A DNA stretch of 64,000 nt from Kineosporia succinea (lineage in GTDB: Bacteria > Actinomycetota > Actinomycetes > Actinomycetales > Kineosporiaceae), in assembly GCF_030811555.1 (NCBI RefSeq), contig NZ_JAUSQZ010000001.1:5763241-5827240 (forward strand). The letters run 5' to 3'. Both the position numbers and the translations under genes were made by a program. Below are positions 12,369-20,749 of the stretch, in pieces. Within the stretch, counting starts at the first letter, position 1; each line of letters opens with the position of its first letter. Under the pieces are notes generated by a model that saw only the letters and a list, made by a program, of their open reading frames with translations, was not told the DNA's origin and searched no databases.

Positions 12369-13415
12369 ATGTTGCCTGAGCATCTGCCCGAACCCGAGCT
12401 GTACGCCGCCGGTTCCGGGGAGCCCTCGCTGCGCTGGGGCATCGTCGGGCCGGGCTGGATCGCCGGTGAGTTCACGAAGGCGCTGAAGGATCACACCCGG
12501 CAGCAGGTGGTGGCCGTCACCTCGCGGAACGCCGAGCGGTCGGGCGCTTTCGCCGCCGAGCACGGCATCGCCCATGCGTTCGGCTCGACCGAGGCCCTGC
12601 TGACACATCCGGATGTGGACGTCGTCTACGTCGCCACCCCGCAGAGCGAGCACCTGGCCATCGGCCTGGCCGCGATCGCCGCGGGCAAGCACGTGCTGAT
12701 CGAGAAGCCCATCGCCGTCTCGGCCGACGAGGCCCGTCAGCTGGCCGTGGCCGCGAAGGCCGCCGGTGTGCTGGTGATGGAGGCCATGTGGTCGCGCTAC
12801 CTGCCGCAGACCTCGGTGATCCGGCGGCTCCTGGCCGACGGGGTGCTCGGTGACGTGCGCGCGGTGCTGGCCGACCATGGCCAGTCGATCGCCTTCGACC
12901 CGAATCACCGCCTGTACCGCCCTGATACGGGCGGTGGCGCGCTGCTCGACCTCGGCATCTACCCGGTGCAGTTCTCCTCGATGGTCTTCGGGGCCCCGCA
13001 ACGCGTCACGGCGGTCGGCGGGATGACCGAGACCGGGGTCGACGCGTACTCGACCCTCACCCTCTCGCACGACAACGGCGGCCAGTCGGTTCTTTTCAGT
13101 ACGATCCGGGCTCGCACCCCGATGGCCGCCACGATCGCCGGCACCGACGCGTCCATCGTCATCGACCGTGGTTTCTACACGCCGACCACGTTCACCCTGG
13201 TGGGCGCCGGGCACTTCGACCCGGAGCTCTGCTGGAGCGACCCCAGCGGCCTCACCCTGTTCGAAGGGCTGTCCTGGGAGGCCACCGCTTTCGCCCGGTT
13301 CGTGGGTGAGGGGCGCGTGGAGTCGCCGGTGCACACCATGGACGAGACCGTCTCCATTCTCGCGACCATCGACGAGGCCCGCGCCCAGATCGCCGAGGAA
13401 GCCGGCCGTGGCTGA
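12369..13415 (+). CDS. Gfo/Idh/MocA-family NAD(P)-dependent oxidoreductase
   Basis: A 348-residue sugar-type dehydrogenase. The Rossmann N terminus WGIVGPGWIAGEF is followed by VVYVATPQSEH and the family EKPIAV motif whose Lys helps catalysis. The C-terminal half is the GFO/IDH/MOCA substrate domain with HRLYRPDTGGGALLDLGIYP. The start chosen is ATG 12369, preceded by GGAG; an earlier in-frame GTG (12324) would sit inside the operator. It is the first gene of a LacI-controlled operon with the next two genes. The substrate is unknown. Confidence 0.88.
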   Translation: MLPEHLPEPELYAAGSGEPSLRWGIVGPGWIAGEFTKALKDHTRQQVVAVTSRNAERSGAFAAEHGIAHAFGSTEALLTHPDVDVVYVATPQSEHLAIGLAAIAAGKHVLIEKPIAVSADEARQLAVAAKAAGVLVMEAMWSRYLPQTSVIRRLLADGVLGDVRAVLADHGQSIAFDPNHRLYRPDTGGGALLDLGIYPVQFSSMVFGAPQRVTAVGGMTETGVDAYSTLTLSHDNGGQSVLFSTIRARTPMAATIAGTDASIVIDRGFYTPTTFTLVGAGHFDPELCWSDPSGLTLFEGLSWEATAFARFVGEGRVESPVHTMDETVSILATIDEARAQIAEEAGRG

Positions 13416-13869
13416 GATCCAGGAACTCGAAGCGCAGGAGGAGGAGCTCGTTCTCGAGTCCTTCGACCACGACGACGCGTGGCGGCTGGGCTCGATCATC
13501 ACCCGCATCGCGCAGGAGGCCGGGCACGGTGTCGGGATCGACATCCGCCGCCCGGGCCTGATCGTGTTCCGTTCCGCCACGCCGGGAATCACCGCCGACC
13601 AGGATGTCTGGATCGGCCGCAAGTCGGCCGTGGTGCTCCGCCTGGAGGCCAGCAGTGCCTTGGTGGACGCGCGGCTCGGCGAGGCGGGGGTCGACGCGGC
13701 GGCGATCGGCTGGCTGGGCCCCGAGTATGCCGTCACCGGAGGATCTTTCCCGATCCGGGTGCGGGGCGCCGGTGTGGTTGCGGCGGCGACCGCGTCGGGT
13801 CTGTCGTCGCAGGAAGACCACGACCTGATCGTGGCCGGGCTGCGGGAGTACCTGAAGGAAACCCGCTGA
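13408..13869 (+). CDS. UPF0303/HbpS-like (DUF336) protein
   Basis: A 153-residue protein of the heme-degrading-domain/HbpS-like superfamily. The visible core is FDHDDAWRLGSII, then IDIRRPGLIVF, WIGRKSAVV and the C-terminal GAGVVAAATASGL, a pattern shared with the YbjQ/UPF0303 group. It starts at GTG 13408, overlapping the oxidoreductase by 8 bases, with GAGGAAG upstream. Members are often found beside sugar dehydrogenases, and their role in these operons is unclear. Confidence 0.8.
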   Translation: MAEIQELEAQEEELVLESFDHDDAWRLGSIITRIAQEAGHGVGIDIRRPGLIVFRSATPGITADQDVWIGRKSAVVLRLEASSALVDARLGEAGVDAAAIGWLGPEYAVTGGSFPIRVRGAGVVAAATASGLSSQEDHDLIVAGLREYLKETR

Positions 13870-14741
13870 ACCGGGAGCTGCGGCCGGGGCAGACCGCGCG
13901 GATCCGGGTCTGGGACCGCGCTTCCGGCCTGCTGAGAGAGGTTTTCGAGGCCACCGACCGCCTGTACGAGGCCCCGAACTGGACCCCGGACGGCCGGCTG
14001 CTGGTGAACGGTGACGGCAGGCTCTGGCTGCTGCCCGCCGACGGCACCGGGCGGCCCCAGGAGATCGAGACCCCCGGCCTGCCCGACGTCAACAACGACC
14101 ACGTCCTGAGCCCCGACGGCGCAACGGTTTACGCCTCGTGCGACGACCGGCACATCTGGCGGGTGCCGGTCGCGGGTGGGGCGGCCGAGCGGGTCACGAA
14201 AGACGACGGTGGGATGCACTTCCTGCACGGGGTCAGCCCGGACGGCTCCCGCCTGGGTTACGTGCGCCTGGTTCCCGAGGGGGACAACTGGTGGGCCTCG
14301 GCCACGATCCACACCGTCGGCACCGACGGCGAGGACGACCGCGCGGTCACCACCCACCCGGGCCCGGCCGACGGGTGCGAGTGGACACCCGACGGCGAGT
14401 GGATCCTGTTCAACACCGAGCAGTTCACCCCGGGGCAGGCCCAGCTGGCCCGGATCCGGCCCGACGGGACGGGTCTCGAGCAGCTCACCTCCGACGAGCG
14501 GGTCAACTGGTTCCCGCACGTCGCGCCCACCGGTGACGTGGTGGCCTACCTCAGCTACCCACCCGGCACGACCGGTCACCCGGCCGACCTGCCGGTGGAA
14601 CTGCGGCTGGTCGAGGTGGGGGCGTGGGGCCGGCCGGCCACGCTGGTGAAGCTGCACGGTGGCCAGGGCACGATCAACGTCCCCAGCTGGGCGCCCGACG
14701 GATCGGCGTTCGCGTTCGTGGAGTACCCGCTCGGCTCCTGA
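13866..14741 (+). CDS. TolB-like beta-propeller protein, apparently starting at CTG
   Basis: About 291 residues of WD40/PD40-type propeller repeats. Each blade carries a WTPDGRLL-, LSPDGATV-, VSPDGSRL- or WAPDGSAF-like motif. It lacks a signal peptide and is probably cytoplasmic; related proteins resemble TolB and oligogalacturonate lyase propellers. No ATG, GTG or TTG lies in frame near the N terminus. CTG 13866 overlaps the previous stop (CTGA) and has AAGGA six bases upstream. A start there gives LNRELRPGQ and then RIRVWD, a plausible complete first blade. The next GTG (about 14002) would delete a blade. It is the third gene of the LacI-regulated operon. Confidence 0.75.
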   Translation: MNRELRPGQTARIRVWDRASGLLREVFEATDRLYEAPNWTPDGRLLVNGDGRLWLLPADGTGRPQEIETPGLPDVNNDHVLSPDGATVYASCDDRHIWRVPVAGGAAERVTKDDGGMHFLHGVSPDGSRLGYVRLVPEGDNWWASATIHTVGTDGEDDRAVTTHPGPADGCEWTPDGEWILFNTEQFTPGQAQLARIRPDGTGLEQLTSDERVNWFPHVAPTGDVVAYLSYPPGTTGHPADLPVELRLVEVGAWGRPATLVKLHGGQGTINVPSWAPDGSAFAFVEYPLGS

Positions 14742-14798
14742 GCCGGGCGCGGTGACGTGGAGCGTCCCCGCCCGGGCAGGGTGTCACGACCGGGCACG

Positions 14799-14827
14799 GC
14801 GGGAGCCGGTCACGTTCCGGCTCCCGC
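14799..14827. terminator. Bidirectional hairpin between convergent genes
   Basis: A perfect 11-bp stem, GCGGGAGCCGG and CCGGCTCCCGC, with loop TCACGTT, between the propeller gene and the convergent arabinofuranosidase gene. There is no T-run. Confidence 0.75.
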
Positions 14828-14835
14828 GATGTCCG

Positions 14836-16395
14836 TCAGCCCAGTCCGGCGGCGACCACCCAGCTCACGTCGTCGGCCCAGAGGTTCGCAGCGTCGAACG
14901 TGTGCGTGCCGCCGTTGCTCGCGATATAGGCGTTGTAGTTGTAGTGCCGCAGGTCTCGCGTGCGGTAGTTGAACGACCGGAACGTGGTGCCCTGACCGTT
15001 CTTCCCGGTCTGCTGGCAGAACGTGGCGTCCTGGTTGAACAGGGCGTTGCCGGCGCCGGAGGCCAGCGTGACCTGGAAGTCGGAGTGCCGCAGGTAGCTT
15101 CCGGGGGTGTCCCTGGACTCGAACGACACGCACTCACCGGCAGCCAGGCCGTTGCGCACGGTGAACGTCGCCTGGGCCCGGGCCGCCGCCGAGCTCGCCG
15201 AGCTCACCTGGGCCAGCGACACGGTCGCACCGGAGTGCGAGACGTAGCGGTCGGTGGCCCCGGCCGTGGTCGCACGCAGTGAGACCGTCGATCCGACCGT
15301 GGGTTTGGTTCCACCGGTGATGGCGGTGGTCCGGTAGCCGGCGGCGGTGATGTTGGCCTGCACCGCGTTCTCGGTGGCGGCGGTGGGGTAGCCGGAGGTC
15401 ATGACGCCCTCGTAGAAGGTGCCCTGGGCGCTGACGCTGTTGTCACCACCGATGCCGAGGATGATCGCGCCCTCCTTGTGCATGGGGTTGTAGCCGGACA
15501 CCGTGGGCCGGGCGCCGTCGTAATACGTTGACAGCGCTCCGGACTGGGCGTTGCCGCCGCGGATCGCCCAGTGGTTCGCCTCGCCCTTCAGCACAGCTGT
15601 GGTGAAGCGGTGGGTGACGGTCGGGTCGGCCGCGTTGTTGCCGGTGGACTGTCCGCTGAACAGGCCGTTCTCGAGGTCGGCCATGATCCACGGGCCGCTG
15701 CCGGCGCCGGATCCCCAAGCGGTGCTGTTGCCGAAGTAGATGGCCTCCATGTGGCCGTTGCCGGTGTCGAGGCTGCTGGTCTCCGCGTTGCCGTAGTCGA
15801 AGCAGCAGCCGGCGTTGTAGTGCGTGCCGTCGATCACCGCGTACATGCCCTCGGGCTGGTCGCCGGTGGCGATGCCGTTGGTGCTGTTGTTGCGGTAACC
15901 CGTTCCGGGAGAGACGAACACGCCGTAGGCCCGGGACCCGCCGACGGTCACCGGCGCGGCGTCGGCCCCGGCCAGGTTGTCGTAGCCGTTGACGTCGGGG
16001 CCGCTGAAACCACCGGGAGGGGCCTGTGTGAGGTGGTTGCCGCGTCCGGACTGGTCGTAGATCTTCGTGATCAGGCAGGTGGTGCTTGCGCAGAAGGAGT
16101 CTTGCGCGGCGGCGTTGGCGACGCCCCCGGCGGCCAGCGGGCGGATGTCGGTGGTGGCTCCGTCGGAGGCCCGTTTCACCTGGTAGAGAGCGCTGTTGAA
16201 GGCGCCGTAGAGGGCCCGGGTGGTGCTGTGCGCGGCCACGCACGGGGTGCCGCCCGTGGTGTAGAGGTCGCACGGGCCGGTGGTGGCGGCGGCGGCCGTG
16301 CCGACGGTGCCCGGTTGGGTGAGGGCGGCGAGGGTGAGAGCGGCGAGGGTGAGGGCGGCCCGGAGCCAGGGGTGTGGTGAGCGCATGATCGGCAT
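14836..16395 (-). CDS. Secreted alpha-L-arabinofuranosidase, GH54 with CBM42
   Basis: A 519-residue secreted enzyme that should release arabinose from plant arabinoxylan or arabinan. After a Sec signal peptide (to about residue 37, with an LTLAALTLAAL repeat) comes a GH54 catalytic domain. The nucleophile fits Glu242 in DLENGLF and the acid/base Asp318 in GIGGDNS. Their spacing of 76 residues equals that of Glu221/Asp297 in the fungal enzyme AkAbfB, and the adjacent cysteines C197-C198 match its vicinal disulfide. Residues about 355-519 are the AbfB/CBM42 arabinose-binding beta-trefoil. The start could be ATG 16395 or 16386. The family is best known from fungi. Confidence 0.92.
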   Translation of the reverse strand: MPIMRSPHPWLRAALTLAALTLAALTQPGTVGTAAAATTGPCDLYTTGGTPCVAAHSTTRALYGAFNSALYQVKRASDGATTDIRPLAAGGVANAAAQDSFCASTTCLITKIYDQSGRGNHLTQAPPGGFSGPDVNGYDNLAGADAAPVTVGGSRAYGVFVSPGTGYRNNSTNGIATGDQPEGMYAVIDGTHYNAGCCFDYGNAETSSLDTGNGHMEAIYFGNSTAWGSGAGSGPWIMADLENGLFSGQSTGNNAADPTVTHRFTTAVLKGEANHWAIRGGNAQSGALSTYYDGARPTVSGYNPMHKEGAIILGIGGDNSVSAQGTFYEGVMTSGYPTAATENAVQANITAAGYRTTAITGGTKPTVGSTVSLRATTAGATDRYVSHSGATVSLAQVSSASSAAARAQATFTVRNGLAAGECVSFESRDTPGSYLRHSDFQVTLASGAGNALFNQDATFCQQTGKNGQGTTFRSFNYRTRDLRHYNYNAYIASNGGTHTFDAANLWADDVSWVVAAGLG

Positions 16396-16706
16396 CCATT
16401 CCTGTGCGGCATTGCATCGGAATGACAGCAGTCACCGGCGTCGCCCGGCCGGGAGCGGCACCGGCCGCGGTCGTGTCAGGGGTCCGCGGCCGATCGATCG
16501 TAACGCTCACATTTCGGGCACGGCGGTCATGTCGGCGCAGATGGCGTCCAGCGGTCTCACGCCCTGTGGTGCGGCTTCATTCAGCGGGAGGACGTGGTGG
16601 CCGGCGTGGTGGTGAACGTTCACTTCCCCGGCGGCCGGGTGAGGCTCCCGCCCGGTTCTCAACCTCCGCCGCGGTGCTGCCGAGGAGACCCCGTGCCGAT
16701 CAAGAG
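16396..16706. other. Divergent promoter region
   Basis: It separates the arabinofuranosidase gene (minus) from the GGDEF-EAL gene (plus). On the minus strand, TGTGAGCGTTACG at about 16498-16510 resembles a LacI-type sugar operator half, but symmetry is poor. No clear -35/-10 pair was found. Confidence 0.4.
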
Positions 16707-19478
16707 ATGGTCAGGCACCGGCGGCGTGCGCCGGTGAGCGGGAGTGACCTGCCCGCCTCCCGGACCTGGGGCCCCGGTCGGCTCCGGGCGAGAGGCTCCT
16801 GGTCCGGTCAGCGGGGGCGACCGGTCTGGCAGTCGCTGGCCGTCCTGACCGTGCTGCCCCTGCTCGCCGCCACGGTGATGGGCGGCGTGCTCTTCGACGC
16901 CGCGGACCGGGCGGCCGACCGCGCGCTGCGCGCCCAGCGGCTGGTCTCGGCGGTGGAGCTGCTCGACGGGGCCCGGCGCGCGGTGGATGCCGAGGTGCTG
17001 CCCACGATGCTCATGCGCGTGGTGGAGGACGAGGACCTCGCCGTCGCGGCCGGTTTCAGCCCGGCCCGCGCCGGTGCGCTGCGCGCGACCCAGGCCGCGG
17101 TGGTGACCCAGGCCCGCGAGGCGACCGACCGGGCGATCGACGCGGCCCGGGCCGGGGCCACCGACCCGGACCTGAAGCAGGTCGTGACCCGTGCCCTCAC
17201 GGCCGTCACGGCGGCCCGGGCGGCGGCCGACGGTACCGGTGAGCCACTCGTGGCGGTCGTCGGCGGCTTCGGGCGGGGCGCCTCCGGGCTGGCCGCCGGC
17301 CAGCGCTGGGCGGGCACGGAGGCGGTCTCGGCCGGGCTCGGCTCGCGCAGCGTGGCGTCGTTGCAGGACCTCACCCAGCTGCTGGCACTCAGCGAGGCGG
17401 CCAGCCGTCAGCTCGGTGAGCTGTTCGCCTCCCGTGTGCTGCCCGCGGCGGACCGGCTGCACGCGCAGAGCGGATGGATCGCGTCGTGGGGCACCTACAC
17501 GAAACTGGCCGAGCAGGCCGACGACTTCGTCACCGAGCCGGTGCGCCAGGACTGGGCCGTCTACACCGACGACGCCGCCGTGGCCGCGTTCTCCGACCTG
17601 ATGACCCGCCAGGCCCTGTCCCCGGGGACGGCGGTGCTGCCGACCGGTGCACTGCCCGCCCTCGGCGAGCGCAGCCGGGCCCGGGACGAGGCGCTGGCGG
17701 TGGTGCTGCAGGACGCGGTCGCGGAGGTGTCGGACGCTTCCGGTGACGATCACGCGGCGGCCGAGCGGCACCGCCGCACGACGCTCGCGATCTGCCTGGC
17801 CCTGATTCTCCTCTCGCTCGCGAACGCGGGCCTGATCGCCCGCTGGCTCACCGCGTCCATGCGTTCGCTGGCGGTCGGCGCCCGGCAGGTGAGCCTGGGC
17901 AACCTGGTCGACGTGGCGCCGCGCGGGCCGCGGGAGCTGCGCACGGCCGCGCACGCGCTGTCGGCGGCGGTGGCGGGGCTGCGGCGGGTGCAGGAGCAGG
18001 CCCGGGCGGTCGTGGACGGCAACGCCGAGGAGGCCCTGCGGCAGAAGCCGCTGCCGGGTCCGCTGGGGGACGTGGTGCACGCCTCGGTGGAGCAGATCGT
18101 GGAGAGTTTTCGTGCCCGGGAGGCGTTGCAGGACGAGCTCGCGCACCAGGCCACGCACGACGCGCTGACCGGTCTGGCGAACCGGGCGCAGATCCTGGCC
18201 ACGTTGTCGCAGCTGCTGGCGGGTGAGCCTCCGGCGCGGACCGGGGTGCTGTTCATCGACCTGGACGGGTTCAAGCTGGTCAACGACACCCACGGGCACG
18301 CGGTCGGTGACCAGGTGCTGTGCGAGGTCGCGGCCCGGCTGACGGGGGCGTTGCGGCCGGCGGACGGGGTGGGCCGGTTCGGTGGGGACGAGTTCGTGGT
18401 CACGGTGGAGGGCGCCCACGACGCGGCGGCTCTGATGGAGCTGGGGCGGCGGCTGATCGGTGCGATCAGTTTCTCGGGGCCGCTGGACGTGGGCGGGACG
18501 ACGGTGCGGCAGGTGCGGATCGGGGCCAGTGTCGGGGTGGCGGTGTCGTCACCGGGCAGTACCGCCGACAGTCTGCTGGCCGAGGCCGACATGGCTGCCT
18601 ACCGGGCGAAACGGCTGGGGCGCGGGCGGGTCGAGATCTTCGACGACGACCTGCGGGCCGAGATCACGGAGCGGGCCGCGCTGGAGGTCGCGTTGCGGGC
18701 CGGGCTGGAGGCGGGGGAGCTGCACCTGCACTACCAGCCGGTGGTCGACCTGCGCACGGGGACGGTGACCGGTTACGAGGCCCTGGCCCGCTGGGACCGG
18801 CCGGGGGTGGGGCCGGTGCGCCCGGACGTGTTCATCGCGGCCGCCGAGGCCTCGAGCTTCGTGTGTGACCTGGGCCGGTGGGTGCTGCACGAGGCCACCG
18901 CGCAGGCCGCGGGCTGGCGGGGTGCCTCGATCGCGGTCAACGTGTCGGGCCGTCACCTCACCGATCACCGTGTGCTCGACGACGTGCGCGACGCCCTGAG
19001 CGCCAGTGGTCTCGCGCCGGCGCTGCTGGTCGTCGAGATCACCGAGACGGTGCTCACCGACGACCCCCGGGCCCGTGAGCACCTGCGGATCCTGCGGGCC
19101 GAGGGGGTGCGGGTGGCGATCGACGACTTCGGCACCGGGTTCACCTCGATCAGTGCGCTGGCCGACACCCCGGCCGACATCCTCAAGATCGACCGCAGTT
19201 TCATCGGCTCGGACGACCCGGGGCACCACCAGCTGGCGACGCTGATCGCCCGGGCCGCGCACACGTTCGACCTGCGGGTGGTCGCCGAGGGCATCGAGAC
19301 CGGCGAGCAGCTGGCCCGGGTGCGCGCGGACGGCTGTGAGGAGGCGCAGGGGTACCTGTTCTCCCGCCCGCTGGCGCCGGAGGCCGTGGAACGCCTTCCG
19401 GCGCAGCTCATCTCACCCGATGTGCACGTCCCCGTCCCCCGAGCCCCCGAGGGAGCCCGCCGTGAGTCTCACGCGTAG
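16707..19478 (+). CDS. Membrane GGDEF-EAL cyclic-di-GMP protein with HAMP domain
   Basis: About 923 residues. Transmembrane helix 1 lies near 42-62, a helical extracytoplasmic sensor spans about 65-355, transmembrane helix 2 is near 360-382, and HAMP follows to about 435. A GGDEF domain follows with an intact GGDEF motif near residue 557, then an EAL domain with YEALARWD, DDFGTGFTS and VAEGIET. Both signatures are intact, so it could both make and degrade c-di-GMP. The start taken is ATG 16707; GTG 16734 is an alternative. Its 3' end overlaps the next gene, a solute-binding lipoprotein, by 17 bases, suggesting that the binding protein delivers the signal to the sensor. Confidence 0.85.
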   Translation: MVRHRRRAPVSGSDLPASRTWGPGRLRARGSWSGQRGRPVWQSLAVLTVLPLLAATVMGGVLFDAADRAADRALRAQRLVSAVELLDGARRAVDAEVLPTMLMRVVEDEDLAVAAGFSPARAGALRATQAAVVTQAREATDRAIDAARAGATDPDLKQVVTRALTAVTAARAAADGTGEPLVAVVGGFGRGASGLAAGQRWAGTEAVSAGLGSRSVASLQDLTQLLALSEAASRQLGELFASRVLPAADRLHAQSGWIASWGTYTKLAEQADDFVTEPVRQDWAVYTDDAAVAAFSDLMTRQALSPGTAVLPTGALPALGERSRARDEALAVVLQDAVAEVSDASGDDHAAAERHRRTTLAICLALILLSLANAGLIARWLTASMRSLAVGARQVSLGNLVDVAPRGPRELRTAAHALSAAVAGLRRVQEQARAVVDGNAEEALRQKPLPGPLGDVVHASVEQIVESFRAREALQDELAHQATHDALTGLANRAQILATLSQLLAGEPPARTGVLFIDLDGFKLVNDTHGHAVGDQVLCEVAARLTGALRPADGVGRFGGDEFVVTVEGAHDAAALMELGRRLIGAISFSGPLDVGGTTVRQVRIGASVGVAVSSPGSTADSLLAEADMAAYRAKRLGRGRVEIFDDDLRAEITERAALEVALRAGLEAGELHLHYQPVVDLRTGTVTGYEALARWDRPGVGPVRPDVFIAAAEASSFVCDLGRWVLHEATAQAAGWRGASIAVNVSGRHLTDHRVLDDVRDALSASGLAPALLVVEITETVLTDDPRAREHLRILRAEGVRVAIDDFGTGFTSISALADTPADILKIDRSFIGSDDPGHHQLATLIARAAHTFDLRVVAEGIETGEQLARVRADGCEEAQGYLFSRPLAPEAVERLPAQLISPDVHVPVPRAPEGARRESHA

Positions 19479-20724
19479 AGCGTTCGTGACCGGAGGGTCG
19501 GCCGCCCTGCTGGCAGGGTGTGCGGCCGGGAGCCGTTCGGCCGGGCGTGGCTCCGGCGACCGGCTGGCGTTCTGGTACTGGGACGGCGCGCTGTCGGAGC
19601 CGGTGGTCGGCAGTGTGCTGGCGGGGCTGCGGCCGAGGGCGCTGATCACGGCCACGGTGGTGCCCGGTGACTTCGGCCAGCGCCTGACCACGACGCTGTC
19701 GTCGGGCCACGGGGTGCCCGACATCACCGGGGTCAAGGGGGAGGACATGCCCACGTTCCTGACCCTGGCCAAGTACTTCCTCGACCTGAACGAGCTGGGG
19801 GCGCGGGACGTCGCGGGCTCGTTCGTGGCGGCCAAGTACGCCCAGGCGACCACGCCCGGGGGCAAGCAGGTCGGGCTGCCCATCGACCTCGGCCCGACCG
19901 CGCTGTTCCTGCGCTCGGACCTGTGGGGGCAGGCCGGGCTGCCGACGTCGGTGGCGTCGCTCGCCCGTGAGATGTCCACCTGGGAGGGCTGGTTCGAGGC
20001 CGCGCGCCGGCTGAAGAACCGGCTGCCGGGCACGTTCGCGGTGCGGAACTCGCACGACGTGTTCGGGGTCGCGCTGTCGCAGGAGCCGGAGACGTTCCTG
20101 GCCCGCTCGGGTGAGTTCACCGGTGACGGCGGCGGGGTGCGCCGGGCCTGGCACCTGGCCGTGCGGGCGATCGCCGAGGGGCTGCAGGCGGGCATCTACG
20201 CGGACGCGGCGTTCGGCGCGGCGCTGAGCGACGGGGTGCTCACCGGTCATCTGGGGCCGGCCTGGAACGGCCTGGACATCGCCGGCGCGGCCCCCGGGAC
20301 GTCCGGGACGTGGCGTGTGGCAGCGTGTCCCGGCGGGCCGGGCAACATCGGCGGCTCGTACCTGACGCTGCCCGCGACGTGCCGCAACCCGGACGTGGCG
20401 TTCGCGTGCATCACGGCGATCCTGTCGCCGGAGAACGAGAGCCGGGCCTTCACCGACGCCGCGGTCTTCCCGGCCGTGACCCAGGCCTACTCGCTGCCCG
20501 GGCTGACGTCGGGGCAGGGCTTCTACGGCGGGCAGTCGACGATCGAGGTCTTCGGGCCCGCCGCCGAGAACCTGCCCGACGTGTACGACGCGCCCGGCAA
20601 CTCCGACATCGCCTCCTCGTACTACACCGAGCTGTCGAACGTCGAGGGCGGCAAGAACCCGGAATCGGCCTGGGCGGACGCGGTCTCGGCCGGTCGGCGG
20701 ACCGCGAAGGCGCTCGCGGGGTAG
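19462..20724 (+). CDS. Tat-type lipoprotein, extracellular solute-binding protein
   Basis: A 420-residue family-1 ABC-type solute-binding protein. The N terminus has twin arginines (LTRRAFVTGG) followed by a lipobox (LLAGC), so it is probably exported by Tat and lipid-anchored. The mature part begins LAFWYWDGALSEPV, and PGDFGQRLTTTLSSG follows, typical of sugar-binding proteins. GTG start 19462 has GAGGGAG upstream and lies inside the end of the GGDEF-EAL gene. No permease or ATPase is next to it, so it may be a sensor subunit for the neighbouring c-di-GMP protein rather than part of an importer. Confidence 0.85.
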   Translation: MSLTRRAFVTGGSAALLAGCAAGSRSAGRGSGDRLAFWYWDGALSEPVVGSVLAGLRPRALITATVVPGDFGQRLTTTLSSGHGVPDITGVKGEDMPTFLTLAKYFLDLNELGARDVAGSFVAAKYAQATTPGGKQVGLPIDLGPTALFLRSDLWGQAGLPTSVASLAREMSTWEGWFEAARRLKNRLPGTFAVRNSHDVFGVALSQEPETFLARSGEFTGDGGGVRRAWHLAVRAIAEGLQAGIYADAAFGAALSDGVLTGHLGPAWNGLDIAGAAPGTSGTWRVAACPGGPGNIGGSYLTLPATCRNPDVAFACITAILSPENESRAFTDAAVFPAVTQAYSLPGLTSGQGFYGGQSTIEVFGPAAENLPDVYDAPGNSDIASSYYTELSNVEGGKNPESAWADAVSAGRRTAKALAG

Positions 20725-20749
20725 GGCCGGGTCCCGGGCGCGGGAAGGC

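Noticed and set aside
12312-14657. Open frame of about 780 codons on the minus strand
   Set aside because: It is antisense to three well-supported plus-strand genes, has no domain, and reflects third-position GC bias.
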